64,000 nt of DNA, taken from positions 1,302,001 to 1,366,000 of the forward strand of contig NBAY01000003.1 of assembly GCA_002794775.1 (NCBI GenBank), given 5' to 3'. The position numbers and the translations under genes were made by a program. The DNA comes from Porodaedalea pini (lineage: Eukaryota; Basidiomycota; Agaricomycetes; Hymenochaetales; Hymenochaetaceae). This document shows positions 48,049 through 60,326 of the stretch, one piece after another. The notes under the pieces were generated by a model. It had not been told where the DNA came from. It worked only from the letters and a program-made list of their open reading frames with translations, and did not search any database. Every line of letters starts with the position of its first letter. Position 1 is the first letter of the stretch.

Positions 48049-49383
48049 CTACAGACCTCGGAATTTCCACAACAGCGGGGAAGACAAAGCTATTGCGTCG
48101 GGTACACCACCAAGCTGGTGCATAAAGATCGAGGCAGCTGAGTCCTTTGCAATTAGACAGGACATCGGAGCAGAATGTCTTGTGGGCAAATCGCCCACGT
48201 GAATCGTCCAGAATTTGAGTCGTAAATTATTCAAGGGGGTCATACAATCTTTTAAAACTGCCGCCAAAGCCGCTTGCAATCCAAGGCTTGCAGTTTCTGG
48301 TTGGATAATCACCGAAATATATTGCAAAGAAACATCTCCACGCGCCTTAGGGAGCCAGATAAGCTCTTCTCGATGTATATCACTTGGCATGTCGATGTCT
48401 GCAGTATTCAATAAGGGAGGGTGTCCATTTCGATCCAAGCGAGACTGTCTTGGCTCCGATGAGTCGTTCTCTGAGTGGCCCCGTCTGCTCCAGGATTTTA
48501 TCAAAAAAAAAAAGGAACTTCAAGGAATGAAATCTAGGAAACTGAACAAATAAGTGTTCCTCTGGACAAATTCCAAGTTCACTCGTGTCATTGAGGCCGA
48601 AAGCGCCATGCTTCAACCACAGGTTCCCCAGGTTCGGCAAAGAGCTCGATACACCTGCCCACATCAAATGAAGGTTTACCCTCTCTCGGATACCAGGCGA
48701 GGGAAGCGTTGAATGAAAGGGAGCGAATGTTTGGAGTGCACAATAGAATCTTTTAATAACCAAAGATCTTCTTCCGAAACGCTAGGCCATTGGTTCTCCA
48801 TCTTCCAAGTAATAATCATCTCTGTCGCCCAAGGACCACATCACGGAATGAGAAGTCATCTTCCAGCCATAAGATAATGAATCATAGTGCAACGTCTCAG
48901 ACCCCTCTGAACATGAGGCGTCCACGATCTGTGAACGAGGCTCATTTCCTGCAGTTTTGGAAAATTATATTCTAACGCCTTAGACCAGAAAGTTTGCAAA
49001 GCTACTGCACCTAAAGGAACCTCATCATCTACGATCCTGTCGACGACCGTGTCGAGCGCAACCGACGGAATGCCTTTGGGTTCTACAGCAACGGAGTCGA
49101 TGTCCTGGCGCTTGCCCTGAGCTCGTTTTGATGCCGTTTCTCTCCCACAAGTTGCGATGCAGTCCATCATGCCACCGATCGTGGCGAACGTGATTTCCTC
49201 CCGATTGAATAACGGATCAGTGATAGGTTCGAGGACCTTTGCGAATTCAATGATTGATACGTCTATCATTTTAGAGGTACAACTCTGCAATTTTCCTGTC
49301 TGAGACTGTTCCGGATTGGAGGTGAGTATGAGGCTGCTGGAGGTGGAAATCCTCGGTTTGCTGTCGCCTTTATTCAGGTCCAA
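48049..49383 (-). pseudogene. F-box/leucine-rich-repeat-like remnant
   Basis: Three minus-strand frames lie end to end. 49383-48856 holds ALDTVVDRIVDDEV and LVHRSWTPHVQRGLRR, which resemble the F-box region of the large basidiomycete F-box family. 48763-48380 holds leucine-rich text (SSLPNLGNLWLKHGAFGL, FPRFHSLKFLFF). 48504-48049 continues with a similar pattern. The frames are separated by stops and shifts that no clean GT/AG intron resolves, so this looks like a decayed member. Substrate recognition through an SCF ligase is the family role only. A true gene with unusual introns is not excluded. Confidence 0.45.
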
Positions 49384-49500
49384 TTTCGAGAGCCTTTGAT
49401 CTGGTGGGTGTTGAGGAAGAAAAAGGCCGATGCGAATGCGATCGACGCACCTTTTATATCATCTAGAGGTGTGAACGCGAACGCTTGCCAAGCGAGGGCC

Positions 49501-50498
49501 ATGGCATCGATTTCAACAATCCCTGTTCCTGCTGCAGTGCACAAGTTCTTCTCCAAATTTCCTCTCTATACTTACCCGTCCGATGATTTGACATCTGCTC
49601 AGAGAGCGCGCGCGCGTCCCACTCTGTGGATATCGCCTCCGAAATCCCTAACGGACGTCCTTTCCGCAGACGTCGAGTGCTTGAAATGGCAAGCGTATCT
49701 GGCGCTGCGAGGTGTCAAAAACATTGGCGTGCGCTGTGATATTGCGCCTGAGGGTGGAGTCGATGGTCATCTGCCTAGCTTGGCTGCAGTTGAGGGCGGA
49801 AAGACAGAAGTGCTCGGTTCACGCATGATTCCTGGCTGGGTAGACGGCGTTTTGCAGATGGAAGAGGACGCATTCGAAGGCTATAAGGACAGTGCCGCAA
49901 AAGACGAGAGCCGTGCTTGGGTGGCTTTGCTCGAGGGAACTGTACACAGTGCACTCGTGAGCTCAATTCACGCATGTTTCTTTCTGTCTGTGTTTGATGT
50001 TCTTGCCATGACAGATGCTTTCAAATCCTACACCAATATCTCTCACCTCCCTGCTGCTATACAGGCCTCATTCAGCTGTGTCTCATTCATCTTCCTCGAA
50101 TAAGCCTAGTCTTTCTACGCTCCTCAGTCCACCTCCCGCGCCTCTTTCTGGATTAACATACGTTTTTCCTTTATACGGAGAACGCGTGTCGCTTTCGTCT
50201 ATTCAATCGCAGTATCACGACGCAGTCGTATCGCTGAGCGACAGGCTCGGTGAGGATACGTGGTTTCTCGGATCATCGTAAGTCTGGACGTTAAATTGTT
50301 CCTACTTTTCTAACATTTCCCCGTTTTCACTATCATTGCAGAGGTCCAACCGCTCTTGACGCACTTGTATTCGCATACTTGCACTGTCTCCTTGCTGGAC
50401 AGGACGATGTTAGGCTGGATGTTGCTCGCAGGACGAACCTCGTGAACTGGGAGCGCCGCGTACGCGAAGTTGTACGGGATTCTTTTGAAGCCGTTTGA
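49501..50498 (+). CDS. Metaxin-like SAM-complex subunit (Sam37/Mtx1 type)
   Basis: Mitochondrial outer-membrane receptor-like subunit of the sorting and assembly machinery for beta-barrel proteins. Exons: 49501-49956, 50015-50277, 50342-50498 (291 aa). The N-terminal thioredoxin-like part reads FPLYTYPSDD, LWISPPKSLTDVLSADVECL and KWQAYLALRGVKNIGVR. The C-terminal GST-like helix bundle has EDTWFLGSSGPTALDALVFA and YLHCLLAG, the strongest family match. No transmembrane helix is visible at the C-terminus (ends RVREVVRDSFEAV). The start lies 117 bp from the divergent F-box remnant. Confidence 0.8.
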
Positions 50499-50685
50499 TT
50501 ATGGAGATGTTGCATGCTACTCTTTACAGTCGAGAGTATTTCATAAGATATATCTATCTTTGCCCAATGGTAAAAGTCTTTGCGAGCTGTATACATGACT
50601 CACAAACCCGAAGTTGATGTATCTACATAGTACATCTCTAAATCCAGCACAACATCATTACTTCGTTTTCCTCCCATTCGAAGTC

Positions 50686-51850
50686 TTATCTCCCTTCGTA
50701 GACGGTTTCATCCGTTTTTTGCAACGCTGAGATCATCTTCATGAACCAGAATACATTCAAACCGTTCAGCACCATATTGCCTAGACCATAAGTGAACGCA
50801 ACGCTAAGCGGGATCTCGTCCTTGGTCGAGAAGAGAGTCCGGTAGAACGCGTAAGACTAAGAGAAAATCTTAGCTACACAAGCAGATTTAAGGAGAAAAA
50901 CTTGCACACTTGAAACGAGCCATATACGAGCCGCGTACCGGCAAACGAGGTCAGAAGAAAGAGCCCGTTAATGAGCTGGAGGGCCGATCCCGTAAGGTTC
51001 ATTTTATCAAGGAACCTGAGCGAACTTCGTAAGTCTATATTTATCAATGCCGCAACAAGAGGTGCACTCGCCAGTGAATGTTGAGGAACGGAGTGCTCCT
51101 AAACCATGAGAAACAGAAGACACGTCAGACAATGGATACCGGCACAACCTGATCGTCACGTACAGCTCCCAAAGCAAGAATCGAGGTCCATAGTAAACAA
51201 TGAACGGTTTCTGTCATACAGACCATTGAGCATAAGAGCATGAGGTTTGATTGTAGCTCACGTACGAAGGAGAGGAAATAGATAAAGAAGCAGGCCAGAC
51301 CTATAGATGAAGATCCGAGACATAAGTCAGTCCGAGGAACTTGAGGACAGAATATTGTTAGCATATACCATGCACAACGAAGCCGACGTCAGAGAAGTGC
51401 CAAAGAGACTCGAGCGTGTCCCATATGAAATATCCACACGCAATACCACCCAGAGTACCCGAGCGCGGGTCCCACCCGAAAGCGCGGTCCGCGTCGAGCG
51501 CGGGCAGGTTGAGGTTCCTGAACGAAAGCGGGATAATGATAAGCGCGTGTACGAAAGATACAACGCGTATATTCCTAGGCGCATAAGTTGACTTAGTCAA
51601 GATACAGAGCCCAGCATAAGTACACGCACCAGTTGTTCCTATCCCGTCGCGTCTTCAGCTGTCCATAGCTTCCAGGGAAAAACGCCTTGCTCAGCGCGGG
51701 AGCGACGACAACATGGACGGCATAGAAACAAAGTGCGGAAGCTGCAATAACATGGGCATGCTCTGGGAGCTTAGTGAGTCCAAGCGAGCGAGCAAGCGGA
51801 CGCGAAAGATCTTGCAGGGTGAGCCGCGTTGCAGCAAGCACGTCAGCCAT
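50686..51850 (-). CDS. TLC-domain (TRAM-LAG1-CLN8) multi-pass membrane protein
   Basis: ER/plasma-membrane lipid-related family of the TMEM56/TLCD kind; no enzymatic activity is certain. Exons: 51850-51630, 51574-51369, 51300-51266, 51210-51164, 51098-51072, 51015-50910, 50856-50686 (270 aa). Helices visible: IAASALCFYAVHVVVAPAL, VVSFVHALIIIPLSF (with the conserved His of the TLC start), LGGIACGYFIWDTLESLW, GLACFFIYFLSF, FIVYYGPRFLLWELSTPF and VLNGLNVFWFMKMISALQ. The GYFIWD motif and the NIHWFLDK segment are typical. Intron 5 appears to use a GC donor (GCGAGT at 51071), the only junction that restores NIHWFLDK. Confidence 0.84.
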
Positions 51851-52402
51851 ATTTTGACCTCCCCGGCGGTGAGACGAGAGCCTGCTCTTGTAGGACGGAC
51901 TACTAACTCGCCGTGACTCGTCGTCGTCGTCGGTAGCAAGAAAGAACCACGACCATTAGCCGAGTGCGTGTCTTAGTTGTTTTCCGTTCATGTGCGGCTA
52001 CAGTAGTCCGAAGTGATCGTGATCGTCGACGCGTAATGAAGCGTGAAGCGGCACGGCGCGTCTACGGTCCAAGAAACACATTTATTCTTATCCTAATAGT
52101 CTATTATACGAGCAATGACTCGGGATAGAGGTAGAGAACGCCAGAGAAGTATATGAGCTCCTAATAGTCTGGCGAGAGTCCTTCGTGGAATACGTAAACA
52201 CAGTGAAGCGAATGCAGAGTCTTGGAAGTCAGCAGTCCGACTAGTGACGGGTAATAAAGCATACAGTAAAGTGTTGCCGTCTATTGATGCGCGTGTAGAG
52301 TGGGATTGGATCCTTTGTCTGGTGGCTTGAAAGGCATCAGGCAAAAATCTAAGGAAGGCACAAAGACTCACCTTAATTCAAAGAGATGTCTCGAGAGAAA
52401 CT
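51851..52402. other. Intergenic, no gene seen
   Basis: Promoter side of the TLC gene and 3' side of the next gene, both on the minus strand. Short frames without motifs. Confidence 0.4.
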
Positions 52403-53656
52403 TCAAATCTCGGCGAGAAGGTCGCGCAAGAGCTTTGCTTTATTGTCTTTTCCTCCAGACTTTGATACATCCTTTGCTTTCTTCTCGACAGTAGCGACAA
52501 CATCGTCGATTTCAGAGGGAAGGGCGGACAGAGACGCAAGAGTCTTGGAAGCTGAAGTAGTCAATAGAGCGTCAGATGCCGGAAAAGACGCGAGTATAAT
52601 GGTGCATAGAGATTGAGAGCTTAGCATAGCACGCACCACTCTTTTCAATGGCTTCACGCAACCCGTCCCAAATCTGATCTCGCTTCTGATACGCTTCCTT
52701 CAACTGCTTAAAATACTCCCTGACGTTGCGCTGCGAGATACGGGCGGTAAGTTCCCGCGGACTGTCACGCATACGAGGGCGCATATAGTAACCTGAGTTT
52801 CCATATATCCTTGTTTCAGATCCTCTTCGTCTCGAAGGGAAAGCTGTTCAATTTTCTTGCAGGAGTCGTCAAAGGAAAGGATGCCAACCCTGAGTATATG
52901 CGGTCATAAACGACATCAAATTAGATCAGCGAAGTAATGTGCATCTCCGTACCCAAAAGCGACGTCGACCTTTTGCTCTAAAGCAGTGTGAGCTTCCTTG
53001 ACCTTGCGGGTAGCGGGTGCCATTGTATGCGCGAGGTAATGCTTCAACTGATCCGCACGCGCCTGCATAGGGCCTTCTAGCTCGTACGCTAATTCGGCAA
53101 GCTTCTCGCGCGAAGACATTTCAGGTGCGCTAGGGAGAATGTGGGTGAGTTCGCCGGATTAAGAGGTTCCTAATCACGTACCCCTCCTGGAATTTTGCTA
53201 CAAGCGTCGTCTCATCGTCCCATCCCTCATAGTCGCTTTCATCACTGCTTTCCTCTCCCTCACCGTCGGGCATTTCATCCATACTGAAGTCTCTATAGAA
53301 GCTAGCATTGGCGGACTCGTCACGAATGGAATGTATACTTCTGCGTTCCTCCACCTCCTCCATCTCTTCGGGTGATTCTTCTCTGATGGTTTGAAGCTTG
53401 CTCTTCGGAGCCAAGACAGGACGTTTATACGGGGAGTGTCTAAGTGGTTTGTACTTGAAAGGCGAGCGCTGCTGTTTGTCGACGTTGGGAGAGCGCGAGG
53501 GCTTGAATACTGCTCACGGGATTAGTCGCGCGGTCCCTATCGACAGCAATACAAAGACCTACCTGACCGGATAAGAGATTTTTTTTTACTACCGACTTTC
53601 TTCCTACCCTTAGACGGCGAGTTCTTTGCCTCGAGCGGTGTATTCGCGCGGACCAT
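52403..53656 (-). CDS. Unrecognised coiled-coil protein with basic N-terminus
   Basis: Exons: 53656-53563, 53509-53182, 53129-52953, 52889-52793, 52730-52637, 52551-52403 (312 aa); every junction keeps frame, so the gene is real although the family is not recognised. Residues 1-70 are Lys/Arg/Ser/Pro-rich (KGRKKVGSKKKSL), suggesting nuclear or DNA/RNA contact. An acidic segment (MPDGEGEESSDESDYEGWDD) follows, then heptad-like helices (KLAELAYELEGPMQARADQL, REYFKQLKEAYQKRDQIWDG) and a basic C-terminus. The layout resembles kinetochore or chromatin adaptors, which is only a guess. LINE copy 2 begins 70 bp upstream of the start codon. Confidence 0.72.
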
Positions 53657-53715
53657 AATGTGTGTCGATGGTGAAGTGAAGAGAGACGCGTCGACTCAGC
53701 GCGTCGCGTTGAGAT

Positions 53716-53726
53716 GATGCACGCAC
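53716..53726. repeat. Target-site duplication, LINE copy 2, left
   Basis: GATGCACGCAC, identical to 59995-60005. Confidence 0.92.
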
Positions 53727-53798
53727 CTTTCTTCCTACCATCATCATACATCGTGGGAAAATCGTTTTGCTATCTCCTTTTCGTATCTCTTCTCCGCT

Positions 53799-56019
53799 AT
53801 GGACAACAAAATGTTGACCAGAGCAAAGGCCTCTCTTCATAAGACAAAGTCTTTCCGTTCCCTTGTTAATCCCAAGGACCCCACCAAGTGTGAGGAGTGT
53901 AAACAGGATCTCCCCTATCACAGTCGCCAGTGTGTTAGTGGGAATGACAAGTTATGCGTTGTTTGTGGTCGCGACAAGACCTACAACCACAATGACGATG
54001 TATGCGCTACAGTACAAGCGAATCGCGCGAATTGGTCTCCCGATGTCGAGGCGGACGAGCATGCCGCCAAACTCCGTAAACAAGGGGACCTTCCCCCTAC
54101 TCCTGACATCGAGTCACAGAACACCCTTAAACGGTCGAATTCAGAAGAAGAACATAGGTCTCTCCCGCCTCCCGCTCGTATCAACAGCGATGCTATGGAC
54201 GACGACGATTTATACATCCCGGACGAGCATACCAGTCAGGCCCCTCAGGTCGACAACATTATGGACGACATCGATGAAATGACTGATCCGGCCATCGCCG
54301 AAAAGGTCAATCTCTCCTTTGCCGATCTCACAAAGGAGACTGTACACACGATTAACACGCTCATTTCCCAACCGACGTGGTCATCTGACAAGCCCTGGTA
54401 TGAGGATCCGGCCCGCGCTGGAGCCATCCTCGCCAATATTGGATCTAATCTGATATCTTGGATAAGCAAGTCTAACGGTTTCGACGACCAGACCAGTCTC
54501 CAGAATTCTGCTAACGAAAGTCTGGAAGCCTTCCATTCTACTTTCCGCATTCATTCTCCTTCTTTTAAACATGTTTTTGAAAATATCTATGTTAACAGCC
54601 AGACCATCTGGGATCAAGAAATTACTGACACCATGCACGCTATGTCCAGATCTATCCAACACCTCTCGGCCGTTGTATCTTCCATATCCGAAAAAACTAA
54701 CTCTATCGAAAAACAGATTGCGAACACCCCGGTTTCCACAATTCGGTCTTCCTCTTTAACTAACACCACCTCCAATAAACAAAACAAAATTCTACCGGAC
54801 CCCCTCGGAGTCCGCTTCGTCCACGATCCCAGATTCTCTCCTCCAGCTCCGGTCGTTAAACAGCACGTCCCGGCACCCAAAAACAGTAAAACTGAATACG
54901 CTGCTGCTATCGCCAAAACCCGCATTCTGGGTTCCGGTTATCGCATGACTATGGACGGCACCATCATCGCACCTGATGGGTATGCCCATTCAGAACATAA
55001 TGCCCCTCGTGGTTCACAAACCAAGGTTTACTACCCTCCTGTCGAATCGGTTGGCACAGATCAGGATGGATTCACCACTGTATCCTACGCTAAAGCAGCC
55101 CAGAAGAAGCCTAAAGCTACCCCTACCAAGGTAGTCCGGATTACTGAGCAGAACCCTCAAGGGGAAATCTCCACAGTTCCTATCAACCGATCTAACGGAT
55201 CGGTCAATACTCGCGTGCGAAATGTTCGCTGAATTTTCTTCTCGCTACCTGGGGACCTCGCTGTTCGCCCGTCCCCATTATCTGTCAAAAACACTGTTCG
55301 AGCGGGCCTTAAAGGCAACCCGCTCTTCAAACATCTGGTCATCCTTAACGTCGAATACACTTCTAACAGTAACCTGCTAATCACCTTTACCAACATTCAT
55401 ACAGACTTTGATGCACAGCACAGCACTCTTGTTTCTCAACTCAACCGCATCATAAATATTTCTGGGGCCAAGGCTTTCACGCCATCGCCCCAATTCAAAA
55501 TGGTCATCCCCGGCGTCCTGGTCTACGACAAAGACACCAACCTTATCGACAAGATTTCCTCTCTACCGCAGTTTGAGGGCCATGAATTCATGTTCCCGCC
55601 CCGTTTCATGTCATCCATCCGTTGAACGCCTCAATCAACGCGATTACTGTAACATCTCTGTCGTCCTCAAAGACGATGCACGCCTCTGTTTCGATCACTT
55701 TTTCCTTCATAACAACAGGTCTGTCCCCATTTTCGGGGTTATTCGGCGACTCGAGGAGATGAAGGCTCGCCCAACCATTAACCAGTGCGACAACTGTCAT
55801 CACCTAGGACACCCCGCATCCAAATGTCGTTCAGTTGCCCACTGCGCGGTCTGCTCCGAACCCCACCGGACCGCTGTCCATGTCACGAAATGCACTCCAT
55901 GCATGGCATCCAACAATCTCCAATGCGATCATTTTGCCCTGTGCATCAACTGCCAGGGCAATCACAGTGCCAGGTCATCTGAGTGTCCAGCTTGCCGTAA
56001 CTATTGCTCACTGTTTTAG
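53799..56019 (+). pseudogene. LINE copy 2 ORF1 (zinc-knuckle protein), broken
   Basis: Starts MDNKMLTRAKASLHKTKSF. The N-terminal Cys/His cluster is intact (KCEECKQDLPYHSRQC, then LCVVCGRDKTYNHNDDVC). The C-terminal knuckles read CDNCHHLGHPASKC and CINCQGNHSARSSECPAC. An in-frame TGA at 55230-55232 replaces an Arg codon (CGT in copy 1, 27061-27063), and a small insertion near 55620 shifts the frame in SSI/ERLNQRD. Otherwise the text is continuous to the TAG at 56017-56019, six bases before the ORF2 ATG. Confidence 0.9.
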
Positions 56020-56024
56020 ACCGT

Positions 56025-59000
56025 ATGACAGACACAATCTCATTTTTTTCCCTTAATATTCGGAATTCAGAACCCACCTTTGATTATCTTTTACGCGCCT
56101 TTTCCTCTACCCATGAAGCACCTGATATTATTTGCTTTCAGGAAATCCCCGTTATATCCTCAATCATTCCCTCGAAAGTTTCTTCGTCGGGTTCACATGT
56201 GTTTAACATTCGCAATTCTGCTCCTTATACCATTTTTCGTCCTTCTTCTTCTTCTAAACCGTGATGTTGTACACTTGTACACCCTTGCATTATCCATTGT
56301 GTTTCTTTACACGCCTCCAGTAATCTGTCGTCAAACATCACGGTCATTTCCATTTCTCAGGTCGATCTATCCCCACTTTTACTTTGGAATGTTTATAATT
56401 CCCCTTCTTTACATGAGTTCGAAGATCCTTTCCCTTCGTTAGATGTCCCTTCTAATATCTTCACCGGGGACTTCAATCGTCATTCGGACATTTGGTCTTT
56501 CCCAGACCAATCTCATAATTTTTCATGATCTACGGCCCTTGTTGACTGGATCAACGACAACAACCTATCCATCTGCAACCCTCCCAACCAACATACATAT
56601 TTTAATCGTTCCACCAGGTCTAAATCCATTATTGACCTTGTTATCGCTTCCGAGGACTTTGCCCCCCTTCTTTCAGACCATATTTATATTTCTGATCCTT
56701 CGCTGGATATTCCTTCCGACCATCGCCCCATTCATTTCTCTTTTAACATCAATGTGCTGGCCGCACCCATAGAACATCCCCTCCGTTCCATTCGTTCTCG
56801 CGATTTGCCCTCATTTATTGGGGAGTTTTGTGACTCTAACTCCTTTTCCTTTTCATTGACAGGGATCAAATCCCCCAAGGCGCTGGACGACCTTCTTTTC
56901 ACCCTTGACAAGTCCATTTCTAATTTCGCAACTTTTTTTCTTCGAAAATGGAAGCCCCACTCGTACTTCGGCCCCAATAACTGGTGGTCTGAAGCGTGTT
57001 CCAGACTTTATCGTGAGCATTGTCGTAACCCGCAACCCGATTCTAAAAGACGCCTCGACATCGAGATTACCCGGGCCAAAAACACATTTTTTCGGCTCTT
57101 GACTTCATCAATCTGATTCGCGTTCCATCTGGCGCAATCAATTCTTGGGTACAGCACGTCAGTGCGCCCCTATCGGCGCGCTTCGCATGTCCAATGGGTT
57201 ATTTACCGCAACGGAAACTGATAAAGCATCCCTCTTTCGTGATACGTTTTTCCCCCCTTTGTCGTCTTCTCTGGAGGTCATCCCTCTTCCAGACCTCCGT
57301 GATTTCCGCCCCATCAAAATGGCAGACGTACATGACGCTCTCACTGGTATTGACCACGAAATGAGCCCGGGCAACAATCACATTTCTTATAAACATTTGG
57401 AGCTCCTAATCGAGCATTGAGGTCAATTCTTTGTCGATCTTTTTTCTCTTTGTTTGAAGATCGGTCATTTCCCCTTATCTTTTAAAACTTCACTTGTTAC
57501 TTTCATACCTAAACCCAAGCGCTCTGACTTTTCAGTCCCCAGAGCGTTCAGACCCATTACTCTGGTCGACACTATTGGAAAATTGTTCGAACACATTCTT
57601 TTCAATTTTCTTCAACCTTTTTTCGAACTTAATAACCTCCTCCCCGACGCTCAACATGGGTGCCGGAAATACCGATCTTCTCTTACGGCCTGTTATGAAC
57701 TTCTCTCAACCATCCTCACCAATCCCTTCATTTATAGCAGAAGTGATGCTGCTGCATCGCTATCCCGTCGGCACCATTTTCTTATCACTTCCATTCTTAC
57801 TATTGACATTCAAGGCTTTTTTGATAATATTTCTCACAACCGTCTTCTTGACAAACTCATTCTTTCCAATGTTCACCCCAATCTCATTCACGTTCTTTCG
57901 GCCTGGCTCAGAGATTGACCAATTTCCTTCCATTTTAACAATTTCTTTTCCCCTCCTTTTATCAAACCTAACCGTGGAGTCCCTCAGGGGTCCCCTCTCT
58001 CTCCCCTCATTTCTATCTTCGCCGCTGCTGATGTCATCACGGCTTATAATTCTCGTTTTGGCCCCAATCGCCCTTTGCTGGCTTACATGGACGATCACCT
58101 TCTCTATGCACGCTCTCTGAGCATTCAGACCAATTTAGTCTGCCTTCGCAACCAATTCCAATTCCTTTCGCTTCAATTTCAATCTCTTGGTTTATCCATT
58201 GACCCTGATGCCATAGAACTCCTTCACATTCTTCCACAGCGTAAAGTTGCGGACTTCACTTTTCGTTTTTTCCTGAAAGACTCTTCTTCATCTCCTACCG
58301 CTTCCTTGTCCTTACCCAATGACAGGGTCATCCACCCTTCACATCACCTCACATGGTTGGGTGTCATCTTTTCTTATGACCTTTCGCCCAAACTGCATTT
58401 TGAGGCTCGGGCCAACAAAGCCATTTCTACTTTACATCAACGCCGTTTTCTCTTCAACCGGTCTAACAGTGCATACCTTCAGTACGCCTGTCTCCTTTAT
58501 TTTGGTTTAATTCGGTCAGTTGCCATTTACGGCACCGTTCTTTTTCCCGAATCTTCGTCTCTTTCTATTCTCCAGAAAACACAAAACCAATTCTTTCACT
58601 CGATTTTCCATAAAAACATTACTCCGGCTGTAGCCGAATCCCTTCTATCATGCCCACCTCTCCCTCTTTTTATCTGAGCGCTTTCTCAATGCTTCCTATT
58701 ATCTTATATTTCTCATTCCAAACATAACCCTTCGCCCAATCAATATTTAGTTTCGTCTCTCCTTCCTGGCATTTCGATCCCTAAAGTCATTGCCTTCCCC
58801 GCATTTACTCCTATTCACTCGCATCTTATTATGACTCCTATCCCTTCTTCTTCGCAACGGCACAAAGCTATCCGCGACTTCAATTCTTTCTTTTTACATC
58901 CTCCCCCTTACCAATATTTTATCTTCACAGATGGCTCCATCATTCCAGAAACCAATGGCTCCCACAACGGCGGTCACGGATTCATCATCATGCACAATCA

Positions 59001-59850
59001 ACAAGAACTAGCTGTCTTTTCTTCAGCAGCGCACTCTCACTCGAACATATTGTTTGAGGAGCAGGAAGCGCTCATCGCAGCCATGCGTCGTATATCCTCC
59101 CTACTAGCGAAGTGCTTCATGCCTATTCACATTCATATCGTCTCGGACTCGCTTAATTGCATCCAGCTTATCTTCTCCAATGATGAGCGACACGCGGATT
59201 TCATCATTACCTTCCGCTGTTTATGCGGAATCTTCCTCGCCCTCCACCATGAGGCCTCTCATATCACGGTCCAATGGCTCCCCTCACATCGTGGAGTATT
59301 GGGCAATTCAAAAGCCGATAAACTGGCGAAAGATGCCGCATCTAAACACCACCCCGAGCCCACACCGGATTCGCTCCCTAATCTGAAGGCGCAAGTACAT
59401 CTCGACCTTCTTCGAGACTGGAAAGCCAATATCATCAATCTGCGTGGACACCGCTCTATTCTCGAGCCGTCCTTGTTTATCCTTCACCCTATGCGATCCC
59501 TGCACCTGTTCTTGAAGCTTTCCCCTAGGAAGAGGATACACCGCACAGTTCTTACACGCGCTGTCAACCTAATGTTGAACACGCTCGATTTGCATGACCA
59601 AAACCTCCAACCGTGTTGTCCGGACCCATCGTGTATCAAACATGATGTCCGTCACATTCTTAATGTTTGCCCCTTTTTCGCACTTGTCAGAAACGGCCTT
59701 TATCGTCAACGTTCCCTACCCCTTGCCTTCTCGGACTGGTTCCGCCCAAATAATTTTCTTTTATTGATCAAATTCGCCTATTTTTCATTCCGTCGCCCTC
59801 CGGACAGTATGCCTGTTTTATCAGAGTTACCATCATCATTTTATCTTTAG
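56025..59850 (+). pseudogene. LINE copy 2 ORF2 (endonuclease-RT-RNase H), broken
   Basis: Endonuclease 56025-56820: FSLNIRNSE, PDIICFQEIP, TGDFNRHSDIW, SDHRPIHF. RT about 57280-58120: FRPITLVDTIGKLFEHILFN, QHGCRKYRSSLTACYELL, ILTIDIQGFFDNISHNRL, GVPQGSPLSPLISIF and YMDD at 58084-58095. RNase H plus a Cys/His tail is one open frame, 58831-59850: FTDGSIIPE, EEQEALIAAM, VSDSLNCI, WLPSHRGVLGNSKADKLA, then CCPDPSCIKHDVRHILNVC. Frameshifts near 56240 and 57110, and stops near 56526, 57418 and 57916, break the rest. RNase H at the C-terminus with a following zinc motif fits the I/Tad1-like layout. Confidence 0.9.
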
Positions 59851-59994
59851 TTACACTCCCCATACTTCATCACGTTTACTCTCCAACATCAGTTACCACA
59901 CCATTTCTGAGCGCTACGTAGTATTTCTCGTGTGTTTTGTTCTGTTTCCTATGCGGTTGGGCGTCTGTTAGTAGTAGATAGCAGATATTATAAA

Positions 59995-60005
59995 GATGCA
60001 CGCAC
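59995..60005. repeat. Target-site duplication, LINE copy 2, right
   Basis: GATGCACGCAC, identical to 53716-53726. Confidence 0.92.
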
Positions 60006-60326
60006 GTGACACTTAAGTATCAATCACACACCCTGTCAAGCGCCGAGCTCAGACTCACAGGCCTTCAGTCCATCTTACTCACCTAACCCATCTCCTCGTC
60101 GCTGTCGCCTTTGTGGACAACTCCGCACCAAGCAGGCCTTGTCTCTTTGCAGACGTGCATCGAGGTGTGTTTCACACGTTGTACACAGCCTGGAACAGCC
60201 CGTCTGATGGCCGTCAAGGTACTTATTTGTGCTACCTGCGAGCAGTCTTGTCGCCATCTCGCATTGCGTTGCCCGCCTTTCTACATTAAAGCCGAGTAGA
60301 CAAGTCGCCCGAAACCCTTTGAAACG

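Larger units (their letters stand above)
53727..59994 (+). mobile_element. LINE (non-LTR retrotransposon) copy 2, full length, 6268 bp
   Basis: Same family and orientation as copy 1, without nested LTRs, so it defines the uninterrupted element. It has an exact 11-bp duplication at both ends, begins CTTTCTTCC (copy 1: TTTGATC) and ends ATATTATAAA without poly(A). ORF1 and ORF2 are still easy to follow, but each holds stops and frameshifts. It occupies the former 391-bp divergent promoter between the coiled-coil gene (-) and G gamma A (+). Confidence 0.94.
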
